A program made the position numbers and the translations under genes. A stretch of DNA of 64,000 bases from Silurus meridionalis (Eukaryota; Chordata; Actinopteri; Siluriformes; Siluridae). Where the stretch lies: assembly GCF_014805685.1 (NCBI RefSeq), contig NC_060886.1:14448608-14512607 (forward strand). The letters are read 5' to 3'. Shown in pieces: positions 35,860 to 47,785 of this stretch; within the stretch, counting starts at the first letter, position 1, and every line of letters starts with the position of its first letter. The notes beneath the pieces are model-generated. The model was not told the DNA's origin, did no database searches, and was given only the letters and a program-made list of their open reading frames with translations.

Positions 35860-36080
35860 GTTCAGTAAGAAAATGAGAAAAAGATGACCTGTAAATCTGC
35901 CTTTCTTTATGGCTGTATAATTGCTAATGTACTTGCACAAGACCTAACAGAAATCTGCCCGAGCCCTGAGCTCTGGGGTGGCGATAAATTAGCTAAGGTT
36001 AATTTTTAATTAACTGTTGGTGTCTGGAGATCATTTGAAAGAGGGCCAAATGAATGATTTGGGATGTGCTTCTTGCGTTT
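35860..36080. promoter_or_regulatory. Candidate conserved non-coding element
   Basis: Repeat-free, with clustered homeodomain-type cores: GTATAATTGCTAATGTAC, GATAAATTAGCTAAGGTTAA and TTTTTAATTAACTG within about 130 bp, then CAAATGAATGATTTGG. This pattern is typical of developmental enhancers in deserts. Inference only. Confidence 0.3.
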
Positions 36081-36379
36081 GAAAGTTTCATTTGGTCTGT
36101 CAGTTTTGATTTTATCTTTAACCCCAGGACATTCTCAGACTTGCTTTTCCTAAAAAGGAATACAAGCAATAAATGTGACTGTATTAGTTAATATTCCATT
36201 TGTCATAAAGCCAGTGATGGGATTTAGAAAAAGTAGATAGCAGGGAAATTGGAAATATAAAATGGGGGATAATTCAAAATGGTTCTGCAGGTAGTATGGG
36301 AAAGGTGAAAAAATGCTGTGGGGATATTTTGGTGGTATATATTGGGTTACTCATAACCATAAGGAATTATTCAGACTTA

Positions 36380-37110
36380 AGAAATGCCATGTTGTTGTGG
36401 ATGATAATATCCAAGCAGGTTTCCATGGTTTTTGTGCTGAGAGGAGGCTTCCATCTAGCCACTCTGCCATAAAGCCTGAATTGGTGGAGAGCTGCTTTGA
36501 TGGTTGTCCTTGTGGAACTTTGTGCTATCTCCACAAAAAAGACACAAAATTTTGACTGGATCTGAAGATAGCAGAGCTGAAGATGTTGAGGTTTTTGTTG
36601 GGAGTGACGAGGATGGACAGGATTAGAAACGAGTTTATTAGAGGGACAGTGCATGTAGGATGTTTTGGAGACAAGGTGAAGGAGGCGCGATTGAGATGGT
36701 TCGAAAATGTGCAGAGGAGAGACATGGGGTATATCGGTAGGAGAATGCTGAGGATGGAGTAGGTTTAAAGATGTGGTGAAAGAAGACATGCAGGTAGTTG
36801 GTTCGAAAGAAACAGATGTAGAGGACATGGGGGTATGGAGACGGATGATCAGCTGTGGCTAATGAGAGCAGCCGAAACAAGAAAAAGAAGAAGATGCATT
36901 GTCAGTTGTAAAGCCTTCTATAGAGAGGTGTGTGCCTTTCAAATCATGTCCAATCTATTTAATTTACCACAGGTAGACTCCAATCAAGGTGTAGAAACAT
37001 CTCAGCAATGATCAATAGAAAAGAGAGGCATCTGAGATAAATTGAAAGTGTTCTTGCATAGGGTCTGAATACTTATGCACGTGATATTTAAGTTTCAGAA
37101 TGATTTTTTT

Positions 37111-37115
<5 letters not shown>
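36380..37115 (-). pseudogene. Tc1-like fragment (minus strand) interrupted by an RTE piece
   Basis: 36420-36540 contains GAGAGGAGGCTTCCATCTAG, CCACTCTGCCATAAAGCC and ATTGGTGGAGAGCTGC, the coding-region wording of a common fish Tc1. 36905-37080 contains GGTGTGTGCCTTTCAAATCA, ACCACAGGTAGACTCCAATC and GGGTCTGAATACTTATGCAC, the terminal region of the same family. The 340 bp between them belong to an RTE LINE. Confidence 0.7.
36541..36885 (+). mobile_element. RTE-type LINE 3' fragment nested in Tc1
   Basis: The plus strand encodes GVTRMDRIRNEF, IRGTVHVGCFGDKVKEARL and RWFENVQRRDMGYIGRRML, then a broken EDMQVVG-type tail and a degenerate GATCAGCTGTGGC end. This is the post-reverse-transcriptase region of the RTE family also seen at 27721 and 38555. 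Confidence 0.75.

Positions 37116-37156
<41 letters not shown>
37116..37156. repeat. (TA)n microsatellite
   Basis: About 20 TA units; the left flank of the Tc1-derived MITE. Confidence 0.95.
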
Positions 37157-37160
<4 letters not shown>

Positions 37161-37706
37161 AGACCAAAAGTTTGAACACACCTTCTCATTCAAAGAGTTT
37201 TCTTTATTTTCATGACTATGAAAATTGTAGATTTACACTGAAGGCATCAAAACTATGAATTAACACATGTGGAATTATATATGGAATTATATACATAACA
37301 AAAAAGTGTGAAACAACTGAAATATGTCATATTCTAGGTTCTTCAAAGTAGCCACCTTTTGCTTTGATTACTGCTTTGCACACTCTTGGCATTCTCTTGA
37401 TGAGCTTCAAGAGGTAGTCACCTGAAATGGTCTTCCAACAGTCTTGAAGGAGTTCCCCGAGAGATGCTTGGCACTTGTCGGCCCTTTTGCCTTCACTCTG
37501 CAGTTCAGCTCACCCCTAAACCATCTCGATTAGGTTCAGGTCCGGTGACTGTGGAGGCCAGGTCATCTGGCGCAGCACCCCATCACTCTCCTTCTTGGTC
37601 AAATAGCCCTTGATGCCTTCAGTGTGAATCTACAATTTTCATAGTCATGAAAATAAAGAAAACTCTTTGAATGAGAAGGTGTGTCCAAACTTTTGGTCTG
37701 TACTGT

Positions 37707-37707
<1 letters not shown>
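37155..37707. mobile_element. Tc1-derived MITE, copy 1, inside a (TA)n tract
   Basis: About 550 bp with terminal inverted repeats of about 90 bp (TACAGACCAAAAGTTTGAAC at the left; AACTTTTGGTCTGTACTGTA at the right, with AAAGAGTTTTCTTTATTTTC and its complement further in). The central part is a transposase 3' fragment (TTGATTACTGCTTTGCACAC, GATGAGCTTCAAGAGGTAGT). The rest of the transposase is deleted at AAATAGCCCTT/GATGCCTTC. The same junction occurs in copy 2. Confidence 0.9.
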
Positions 37708-38550
<843 letters not shown>

Positions 38551-38554
38551 GTTA

Positions 38555-40200
38555 CATTAAAATTTCCCTTCACTGTAACTTCTTTTTCTTCTTCTTTTGG
38601 CTGACAGCAGATCATTCGTCTCCATTACCTCCCTGTCCTCCACATCTGCCTTTTTCAAACCAAATACCTGCATGTCTTCCCTCACCACATTCATAAACCT
38701 CTTCCTTGGTCTTCTTCTTTTCCTCCTTCCTGGTGGCTCCATTCTCAGCATTCTATCACAAATCACTGCTGTCACTTTTCTCCACCCACTCCACCCTGCC
38801 TGCACTGTTTTTTTTATTTCTCTAACACACTCTACATCACTTTGCACTGTTAACCCCAGGTACCTAAACTCCTCCACCTTCTTCACCTCTTCTCCCTGTA
38901 ACCGCACAAACTGCACTGTCCCCTTTCTCATTTACACACTGTCTTACTCCTACTGACTTTCATTCCCCTTCTCTCGCGGACCTCCACCTCTCCAGGTTCT
39001 TCTCAACCTGCTCCCTACTCTCACCACAAATAACAATATCATCCATCATGGTCTTCGGAGACTCCTGTCTGACCTCGTCTATCAACCTGTCCATCGCCAC
39101 TGCAAACAGTAAAGGGCTCAGAGCCGATCCTTGATGCAATCCAACCTCCATCTTAAACCAGTCTGTCGTTTCTACTGCACATTTCACTGCTGTCACACTG
39201 TCCTGATACATGTCCTGCACCACCCTCACATACTTCTCTGACACACCTGACTTCCTTATACAATATCAAATATCAAAACTCCTGTCATATGCTTTGTCAA
39301 TATCCACAAACACACAATGCAACTCCTTCTTACCTTCTCTCCATCAACATTCTCAAAGCAAATAATGCGTCTGTGGTGCTCTTCCCTCGGCATGAAACCA
39401 TACTGTAGCTCACAGATAGTCACCTCTTCTCTCAGCCTGGCTTCCATTACTCTTCCACATAACTTCATGGTGTGACGGATCGACTTAATTCCCCTGTAGT
39501 TACTGCAGGTCTGCACATCTCCCTTATTCTTAAAGATCGGTACCACACTACTCCTCCATTCCTCAGGCATCCTCTCACCTTCCAAAATCAACCTGGTTAA
39601 CAACTCCACTGCTATCTGTCCTAAACATCTCCATGTTTCTATCTGGTCCAACCGACTTTCCACTCTTCATCCTCTTAATCGCTGCTCTCACTTCTTCCTT
39701 ACTAATCCTATCCACTTCCTGCTTCACAATCTCCACATCATCCAACCTTCTCTCTCTTATTTTCCTCATTTATCAGCTGCTCAAAATACTCCCTCCATCT
39801 TCTCAACACACTCTCCTCACTAGTCAACACATTTCCATCTCTATCCTTTATTGCTCTTGTACTTGTAGCACATCTTTCCCAGCTCGGTCCTTCTGCCTGG
39901 CCAATCAGTATAAATCCTTTTCTCCTTCTTTAGTGTCCAACTTCTTATACAGCTCCTTAAATGCCTTTTCCTTTGCTTTTGCCACATCCCTCCTCACCTG
40001 CTGCCGCATCTCCTTGTACTCCTGCCTACTTTTCTCATCTCTCTTTCGATCCCAATTCTGTTTTGCTAACCTCTTTCTCCTTATGCTTTCCTGCACTTCC
40101 TCATTCCACCACCACATCTTTTTGTCTTCCTTTCTATTTCCACATGTCACACCAAGAACCTTTCTAGCTGTTTTCCTAATCACTTCTGCTGTTGTTGCCC
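38555..40200 (-). pseudogene. RTE-type LINE, near full reverse transcriptase, frameshifted
   Basis: Minus-strand pieces in order: WWWNEEVQESIRRKRLAKQN (40183-39905), DVEIVKQEVDRISKEEVRAA (39769-39575), EGERMPEEWRSSVVPIFKNK and NYRGIKSIRHTMKLCGRVME (39663-39256), KYVRVVQDMYQDSVTAVKC and GLHQGSALSPLLFAVAMDRL (39244-38960), then FRYLGLTVQSDVE and RRKRRRPRKRFMNVVREDMQ (38931-38557). The catalytic FADD is reduced to DD (PKTMMDDIVICGE): two residues seem deleted in frame. Frameshifts at the piece boundaries and the missing endonuclease make it inactive. Confidence 0.88.
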
Positions 40201-40204
40201 AATT

Positions 40205-40385
40205 ATCTATTTACATTTACATTTACGGCATTTGGCAGACTCCCTTATCCAGAGCGACTTACAACTCAGTAGGGGAGTGTTAAAGGTGGTGGTGGGATTT
40301 GAACCTTCTGACCCAAAGTCCAATGCCTTAAACACTGAGCTACCACCCTGAGCTACTACCACACTACCACACGCTACTACCATTG
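40205..40385 (-). mobile_element. tRNA-derived SINE
   Basis: On the minus strand: A-box region GGTAGCTCAGTGTTTAAGG, then AAGGTTCAAATCCCACCACC with a perfect B box (GGTTCAAATCC), then a tail with AAGTCGCTCTGGATAAGGGA and GTCTGCCAAATGCCG, the conserved 3' part of a widespread fish SINE. It lies next to the RTE copy. Confidence 0.8.
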
Positions 40386-40389
40386 ACAC

Positions 40390-41250
40390 ATCAAGTCAGT
40401 TTTTTTCTATAGCGCTTTTAACAACAGACATTGTCTCAAAGCAGCTTTAAAGAATTTAACAGTTAAGGTAAACAATGTGTATTTATCCCTGATGAGTAGC
40501 CATGGCGACTGTTCCATAAAAAATTCCCTTAGATGTTATGAGGAAGAAACCTTGAGAGGAACCAGACTCAAAAGGGAACCCATCCTCATTTGGGTGATAT
40601 CAAGAGTGTGATTATAGTCTTTAAACAATACAGAACACTGAAGAGTGAGAACTAACATGAGCACTGGAATGCAAGATTTTAAGTAATGTCCTTTCTACAG
40701 CCTAATACAGTCTTTTGAGATTACAGAACCAGGAGCTACTAAGCAAATCATAAAATAGCTTAACATTTGCCATGATCATAGATCTATCACCAGCTTCTCC
40801 ATGCCAGAGCCTTTAAACACTCAAAGAGGTCCAATGTCCAAACTCCACTTGAGGTGGAATCCAAATGGCGCTGGTACGTCGCTAGATGGTTCGGGATGTT
40901 TGTGAGTTCTGCATCTAATTCTTTAAAGTAACATAATCTTAATGAGGTTGGACGTGACTGGCTGAAACTCTTAAAAGATATTGTTCTCTTGTAAGTAGGA
41001 ACTGGGCAGACATAATCCTTTCTAAAATCTTACACATAAATGGGAGATTAGAAATTTATAATGTTTGGATCCAAATTAGGTTTCTTAATGAGGGGCTTAA
41101 TAACTGCTAACTTGAGGGGTTTAGGGACGTAAACTAAAGATAGTGAGGAGTTAATAATATTCAAAAGAGGCTCACCAGCTGCATGTAAAACTTCTTTCCG
41201 TAGTTTAGTAAGAGTGCACTGACTTGTGCTACCCTAATGGCTGGGTTCCC
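40390..41250. repeat. Dispersed repeat, unclassified
   Basis: TCAAGTCAGTTTTTTTCTAT, AGCGCTTTTAACAACAGAC and CTCAAAGCAGCTTTAAAGAA begin a repeat I recognise as common in fish; GAGGAACCAGACTCAAAAGG and later TTAATGAGGGGCTTAATAAC are further parts. I cannot assign it to a class and saw no termini. Confidence 0.5.
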
Positions 41251-41449
41251 TAAATGACAAAACATGATGAAGCAAGGTCATGCATTAAGACATGGTTTAC
41301 CAAGGGTATTGTACAACTCAAAATCCAACAAAAAGGAAATTAACTGTGTAAAATATAAATACAAATATAAGCCAATCTTATAAACCCATATTTTATTCAA
41401 ATATATATATTTTTAAGGGGGAAAAAAATTATTTTAACTTGATGGCCAC

Positions 41450-42900
41450 AACAGTTCTTAGAAAAAAAAGTTGGGACAGGAAAACAAAAGGATAAAAAAA
41501 AAAAATGAAAATAAAATTTCATAAATGAAAATGTCATAAATTAAAATTATGAAGGAAATTGCAGAAACTTTTTCCAAGTTCGATCATTTAGGTTAATAGG
41601 AAGGGTAATTGGCAACAGATCAGTAACATGGTTGGGTATAAAATTAGTAACTTAAAGAGTCAAAAAAGTTAAGTCTCTCAAAAGTAAATATGAGAAGAGC
41701 ACTAATATGTGAAAAACTGCATTTATAAATTTTGGAACAATTTCAGAATAATGTTCCTAAACACAAAATTGTGAACACTTTGAATAGCTCATTATCTACA
41801 GTACATAAAAAATCAAGAGATTCTGTGAATCATGAAAAATCTTTTTGCTCAAGGGAGAGGGGGCATTAATATAAGATGTTCATGATCTTTGGGCCCTCAG
41901 GTGGCACTGCATTATAAATAGTCATGATTCTGTAATGGAAATCACTGCATGGGCTCCGAAACCCCTCCAAAAATCATTCTCTGTGAACACGGTTCACCGT
42001 GTCATCCACAAATGCAAGCTCTATCATGCAAAGAGAAAGCCATATTTAAACACGATCCAGAAACACCACCATCTTCTCTGGGCCAAAGCTTACTTAAAAT
42101 GAAGTAAGGCAACATCATAAATTGTTTTATAATCAGCCAAAATAGACATTTGTTTTGAAAACAAGAAACCATTTAAAAACCTCCAGATTAAAGAGGAAAG
42201 GGACAATCTGGCTTGTAATCTGTACTCGGATAAAAGGCATGTATCTCTGATGGTATGGAGTTGCATTAGTGTCTTTGGAATAGGCAGCTTTCACATCTGT
42301 AAATAAAATCATCAATGCTGATAAAGTATATACAGGTTTTTAAGCCACAAACATCTTTTTCAGGGAAGGTCTTAAATTCTTTCAGCAAGACAATACTAAA
42401 CCGCATACTGAAGCTACGTCAGCAGCAGGACTTTTTAGTAGAAGAGTCAAAGTGCTGAAGTGGCCTGCTTGCAGCTGTTCACAAATTCAACATAGTTGGT
42501 GCATCATGAAACAAAATATGTGAAAAATAAGATAGGACTGTTGAGGAGGTAAATCCTAAATGAGAAATAAATGGGACAACAGTTCTCTCTTAAACCTCCA
42601 CCAGCTGGTCAGCACAGTTACCAGACATATATGGACTGTTGTTAGCAGATCAGAAGATGCTACACAGTGGTTACATACATAACCTAGAGACGTTCCCTTT
42701 CAGGAACTCGAGCTGTGTCGAAACGCTTTGGGAACGCGCTTTGGCGCAGCGTCTCGTTCTCTCAGGGAACTAGGGTTACATACGTAACCTAGAGACATTT
42801 TTCCCCATTTTTTAAAACATATTGCAGCCATCAATTTCAGAATTTCCTAATTATTTCCTTAAAATTATATATTTCTTAAGATTAAACATTTTTTACTAAT
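41450..42900 (+). pseudogene. Tc1/mariner transposon remnant, split near its 3' end
   Basis: A decayed transposase runs along the plus strand: ATGATCTTTGGGCCCTCAGG, GGAAATCACTGCATGGGCTC, GAACACGGTTCACCGTGTCA, CTCTGGGCCAAAGCTTACTT, CTGATGGTATGGAGTTGCAT and CAGCAAGACAATACTAAACC (the D-N catalytic area), then CTGAAGTGGCCTGCTTGCAG. Many stops. After GATGCTACACAGTGG at 42667, a DIRS-type piece is inserted, and the terminal part (ATATTGCAGCCATCAATTTC) resumes at about 42797. Confidence 0.75.
42668..42796 (+). mobile_element. Short DIRS-type terminal element nested in Tc1/mariner remnant
   Basis: Starts TTACATACATAACCTAGAG and ends GGGTTACATACGTAACC TAGAGACA. Between them are TTTCAGGAACTCGAGCTG, GAAACGCTTTGGGAACGC and GCGCAGCGTCTCGTTCTC. 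At 129 bp it carries only termini, with no coding DNA. Confidence 0.6.
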
Positions 42901-43629
42901 GTTTTCTATTTTCAGTTATAAATATGGGTTTATGAGATTTGCAAATGCTTTTTATTAAAATTTTGGGTGGTAGAAGAACTTAAGAGTCCTGCACAGAACC
43001 CTGATCTCAACCCCAAGAGCAAATTATAACAACAAAGCAAGGCTACAGTCGTTTTGGAATGTGATGTCTGAAAACACATGCGTTTGTGATGGTAACATGT
43101 CATGGTGTGACACGTTACATGTGGAATCTATCCGGAATTGGTGCTGTATCCTAAGTAACACGATTGGCTCAGATTTTACATTCCTTCTTGTTTCTACTTC
43201 TGAAATGGCAAGGAAATATAAATCAGCTCTTGAATAGCACTTAAGCAATGCTATTAGTTCACAGTGAAAGTGACACATCTCGTGTCTGCCTTCCAAAAAT
43301 CTCAGATCCTTGTTTGCAGGTATACCTGCACAATCAGATGACTAGCATTCATATTACATTTGCTTTTTTGAAAGAACAAAAAAAAAATCTAAAAACAGTA
43401 AAGGATGAATCTAATGCCACTACCTAGGCATGTATAAAACATACAGATGTATGAAATTGAGCGTGGTTTAGTGGAACATTTACATTTGATAAATGTAAAT
43501 TAAAAGTCTTTTGAAATCTACATCAATAAATACATTGTGATACTGTTTCATTAGGACACAGGCTAAAAATACCATCAGTCTAAAACTCTGTTGAGAAAAT
43601 ATTCTGAAACCAAGTTTTGTTTTTTCAAG
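42901..43629. other. Intergenic DNA
   Basis: A 90-codon minus-strand frame at 43024-43296 is unrecognised and probably spurious. Confidence 0.35.
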
Positions 43630-43805
43630 AAGGGTCAATTTAGGTATTTATTTGGCAGATGGACTTATCTAGAGCAACTTAAATGTATTGTATTTTTACA
43701 ACTGCGCAGTTGAGATTTAAAGGGTTTGCTCATAAGCCAGCAGTAATGGCCTGGTAGTGGTGGAATTTGAACTGATCACTTTTTGATCAGTAATCTAATG
43801 TTAAA
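43630..43805 (-). mobile_element. Degenerate tRNA-derived SINE, same family as 40205
   Basis: Plus strand TTTGGCAGATGGACTTATC, TAGAGCAACTTAAATG and GGTAGTGGTGGAATTTGAAC give, reversed, a decayed B box and the fish SINE tail. Clearly older than the 40.2-kb copy. Confidence 0.6.
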
Positions 43806-44482
43806 AAATAAGATTAAAAGATAAAAGATTTTTAGGTAAATATAAATTTCGGATTATGAGTCCTGGGTATTGTGTTTATTATTCCTATGTGTCCTAGAGT
43901 CCTAAATGCAGACTATATATTTACCAAGTATACCAAGTCTAAAAATGTACCAAGTATAAAAATAAACTTCATTGTTTTACATCATATTGTAAAATAAGTA
44001 ACAAATTAAAAAGGCAAAAACAACTAACAAACTCTACTCTAGACTCAATAGAAGAAAAAACAAAACAAAACACATCTATAAGGATAGACGCTCCATGCCC
44101 AGACTTTTACTCAACTGCATTAACTCTCTTTGTTGTTTGAAAAAACTATGTACATGCCGTCTGATCAAGGACACTTTGCTAATTCATTTGTCCTTGAATG
44201 CTTTGATATGATCCAGCACTGTGTGCCTCTATAATTTTGTTGACTGAAAACACAGCCTGCCATTTGCAAGTGTGATACCATCTTAATTCAACTTCTGCCC
44301 ATGGCACTGTTTCTGAAATCCAATGCATCAAAAAGTCATGTTTAATTTGCTATTTACTGTTACTACTACTAGAAAGCAGGCTCCAGAAATTGAAGTGATT
44401 ACTGAAGATAAAGTAATGAATACATGGACATTAGAATATTAATAATAGTAAGGGGGTGTAGTGACTCGCTAGTAGTTTGGCT

Positions 44483-44484
<2 letters not shown>
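43806..44484. other. Intergenic DNA
   Basis: AT-rich, with no gene or element recognised. Confidence 0.4.

Positions 44485-44580
<96 letters not shown>
44485..44580. repeat. (TA)n then (CA)n microsatellite
   Basis: About 42 TA units followed by about 6 CA units; the left flank of the second Tc1-derived MITE. Confidence 0.95.
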
Positions 44581-45124
44581 TACAATACAGACCAAAAGTT
44601 TGAACACATCTCATTCAAAGAGTTTTCTTTATTTTCATGACTATGAAAATTGTAGATTCACACTGAAGACATCAAAACTATGAATTAACACGATATTATA
44701 TATGGAATTATATACATAACAAAAAAGTGTGAAACAACTGAAAATATGTCATATTCTAGGTTCTTCAAAGTAGCCACCTTTTGCTTTGATTACTGCTTTG
44801 CACACTCTTGGCATTCTCTTGATGAGCTTCAAGAGGTAGTCACCTGAAATGGTCTTCCAACAGTCTTGAAGGAGTTCCCCGAGAGATGCTTGGCACTTGT
44901 TGGCCCTTTTGCCTTCACTCTGCGGTCCAGCTCACCCCTAAACCATCTCGATTGGGTTCAGGTCCGGTGACTGTGGAGGCCAGGTCATCTAGCGCAGCAC
45001 CCCATCCTTCTTGGTCAAATAGCCCTTGATGCCTTCAGTGTGACTCTACAATTTTCATAGTCATGAAAATAAGGAAAACTCTTTGAATGAGAAGGTGTGT
45101 CCAAACTTTTGGTCTGTACTGTAT
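44581..45124. mobile_element. Tc1-derived MITE, copy 2, inside a (TA)n tract
   Basis: About 544 bp, closely matching copy 1 (37155-37707) over its whole length. It has the same inverted termini, the same residual transposase segment and the same internal deletion junction, with small indels such as loss of a TCACTC-like stretch near 45005. It ends in GTACTGTATATATA with a (TA)10 tract (to 45142). Confidence 0.9.
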
Positions 45125-45199
45125 ATATATATATATATATATAATTTTTAAAAGATAGGATGTATATAATGTATTGTAAGCTAATGGTATTAGAACCGA

Positions 45200-45700
45200 T
45201 TACATCTCCCCTATTTCCAGTTCACTTAGCGCTCTTAAAAGGAGCATCTGCGCCTTTGGGAGGCGTAATCATGCACCTGCATCATGATTCTTTAAACTCA
45301 TCCTGCACTGTGTACATGTGCTGACAATCTTATCATCCACACATTGGTTTTGTGCACCCAACTCTGATCCCAATACAAAACCTTTTGAAATGCATCAGCC
45401 CACGGGGAAATGAGAGTCCAAACAGGGACCTAATCACTATTGGCTCTGTGGAGAATAGAAAATGGGATAGAAAATCCAATTTTATCCTGTTTCTTTTCTG
45501 AGGTTACTGCTACCAAAATAAATCATTTGTCAGAGCTTGAAAAGAAGTGGAAGCCTTGAAGCTCATTTGAAATGCAATTATATGAGTCTTTTCAGAGGCA
45601 TACAGCACACCTGGTCAGTGTGCAAGACTGAGAGGAGCCATGTTCTGTGTGAATACAGTATACTGCTTTTCTGTTAAGGTGTTTTATGACTCTGGGTTTT
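45200..45700. other. Unique intergenic DNA
   Basis: Repeat-free, with moderate GC (around GGAGCATCTGCGCCTTTGGG and CACCTGCATCATGATTC). It could hold regulatory DNA. No coding signal. Confidence 0.3.
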
Positions 45701-45783
45701 TAAAAAGAATTGCAAAGTGTGTTATAAGAGGCAAGTACTAGAGAAGACATAGTACTAGTATATTCTTGGGAAAGTCTAAAATT

Positions 45784-45786
<3 letters not shown>

Positions 45787-45845
<59 letters not shown>
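45787..45845. repeat. (AC)n microsatellite
   Basis: About 29 AC units, preceding a Tc1 end fragment. Confidence 0.97.
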
Positions 45846-45849
<4 letters not shown>

Positions 45850-45854
45850 TTTGT

Positions 45855-46075
45855 TTTTGTTCTGACAATGTAGTGTAAATTGTGAGCCCTCATAAACCCT
45901 GGTGTGTGCCTTTCCAAATGATTTCCAATTAATTTAAATTGCAACAGGTGGACTCCAAATTGAGTTCTAGACACATCTTGAGGATAAATAAAGCATGCAC
46001 CTGAACACAATTTGGTATGCCACAAGGGTCCTAAGACTTTGTGACTGAAAGATTCCAGTTTTTTTATGGATTTAA
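45855..46075 (-). mobile_element. Tc1-like terminal fragment
   Basis: TGGTGTGTGCCTTTCCAAAT, ATTGCAACAGGTGGACTCC, GACACATCTTGAGGATAAA and GCACCTGAACACAATTTGG match the terminal region of the Tc1 family at 36905-37080. Only one end survives. Confidence 0.65.
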
Positions 46076-46164
46076 TTAAATAGATTTAGATAGATTAATG
46101 GGCAATAATGGTCAATATATCTATTCACAATCAAATCCACAACACAACAAATAAAAAAAGTTAT

Positions 46165-46165
<1 letters not shown>

Positions 46166-46208
<43 letters not shown>

Positions 46209-46222
46209 AATAATAATAATAA
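46166..46222. repeat. (TTA)n/(TAA)n microsatellite
   Basis: About 13 ATT units followed by AAT units, forming an AT-rich inverted pair. Confidence 0.9.
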
Positions 46223-46346
46223 AATAATATACTTTGTATTGGATTTTGTTTCTGTTTAGGATTTTTATTGTCTGCTCAGAGTGTTGTGACATCCATCATA
46301 AATTTAACTGTGTTCGATACAGCAGCATACAGATGGTCTTCTCTTA

Positions 46347-46351
<5 letters not shown>

Positions 46352-46382
<31 letters not shown>
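46352..46382. repeat. (AC)n microsatellite
   Basis: About 15 AC units. Confidence 0.95.
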
Positions 46383-46384
<2 letters not shown>

Positions 46385-47564
46385 ATTGATTGTCATAATG
46401 AACATTTGAATTTCCACCTTTCATTGCATGAATAACATCAGCCAACTTCATTAACAATCCAATGACAGGCTTCTTTTGATGTCATGATTACTGAGTCTTT
46501 ATCATAAAAAAGAGAGCCTATAGTAAATTGCCATCATATTTCTTTTTCAGCACATTCACTTCTATATGAAGTGCTTTTCAAAAGATAGTGAGATGACTGA
46601 TTTTCAATTTAGAGAGTTACTGGTGTGTTGGATTGCAATTATCCTGAACAAAACCAAGGGTGGTTTGTGAGATTGCCATACATAAAAAAATCATGATATA
46701 ATATAGGATAATGGAAAAGAAAGTCCATAATGTGCATTTCACAAAACTATAGAAAGCTGTGTGTCTGTTGCAGTTTGCCAGAGAAAACCTGACTTTTGCA
46801 CATTCACTAAGGCTCATAAGTATTTTGACATCGTCACCATTTTTGTTGACTGTATAGAAATTACAGCCATTTTACATTGTTCTATCTTCCCAAGCCAAAA
46901 ATTAATTGTGCAAATATCTATATGATATGTGCATGCAAATCTGTTGGAGTCTTCCTAAAGTCTGGAAGCAATGGTGGCATCACAAAATTCTGACTTTCCT
47001 CTTTTGAGATGTTTTGTGAGGCCTTTAACCAATTACAGCTATTTTGTTGATTTGTCTCCCTTCATTTTTTTTCTTTATTAAGTAAAACGCATGCTTATTT
47101 GGTTTGAGGTAATTTAAGTTATTTTATCTATATCTCTAATAAGTTAATCAAATGATGGCCTCCTTTGAATGATCACCTCTTTGATTCACATGGTAAGAGT
47201 TCCCATGCACAGCTACACAGTCCTTATTTAACAAAATTTCAAATAGCTGTAAATAGTTAATGCAACATTTTAAATTTCTACATAAATAACATTGCTTCAT
47301 TTAATGTTTTATTGATTTACAGATGCAAAATTATGAAAATTGTCACTGAAAAATACTTATTGACCTGAATGTATCTCTCAGACGTTTAATTGGGAATTTA
47401 ATATTTCACAAATAATCTCTTGTATACAGGACAAATGTGTGTAACTTTTAAATCATTTTCTGAAAAGGCATATTAAATACTCAATTAAATGATTTTTTTT
47501 ATTTTGTTTAAAAAAAAAATTAGAAATTGAATATTAGGCAGTTTTACATTGAGTATGAAATCAT
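46383..47564. other. AT-rich intergenic DNA
   Basis: No gene or element termini recognised; may include regulatory DNA near 46400-46600. Confidence 0.4.
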
Positions 47565-47785
47565 GCCTTGCTTAGCCATGTCTGGCTTTGTTTCCTTATT
47601 AACAGGATTAGAATCATACATGCATGGATTTTACAGCCAGATAATGTCACCTCGAATGAGGACTTAATGTCTTATGCACAATCCTGCCTGAGACTAATGA
47701 TCAATTATGCACAGTCACCACTTTCCATAATTAACGCAGATAAAATACCTGAACTGGGATTCTGTTTAATTTTCATAACATAAAT
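47565..47785. promoter_or_regulatory. Candidate conserved non-coding element
   Basis: Repeat-free, balanced sequence including ACATGCATGGATTTTACAGC, AGACTAATGATCAATTATGC and TCCATAATTAACGCAG, with several homeodomain-type cores. No protein is suggested; the 71-codon frame looks accidental. Confidence 0.3.

Noticed and set aside
36367..36828. A 153-codon minus-strand frame
   Set aside because: It spans two different repeats (Tc1 and RTE) and is the antisense of the RTE fragment.
39633..40283. A 216-codon plus-strand frame
   Set aside because: It is the Ser/Leu/Phe-rich shadow of the RTE coding sequence on the minus strand.
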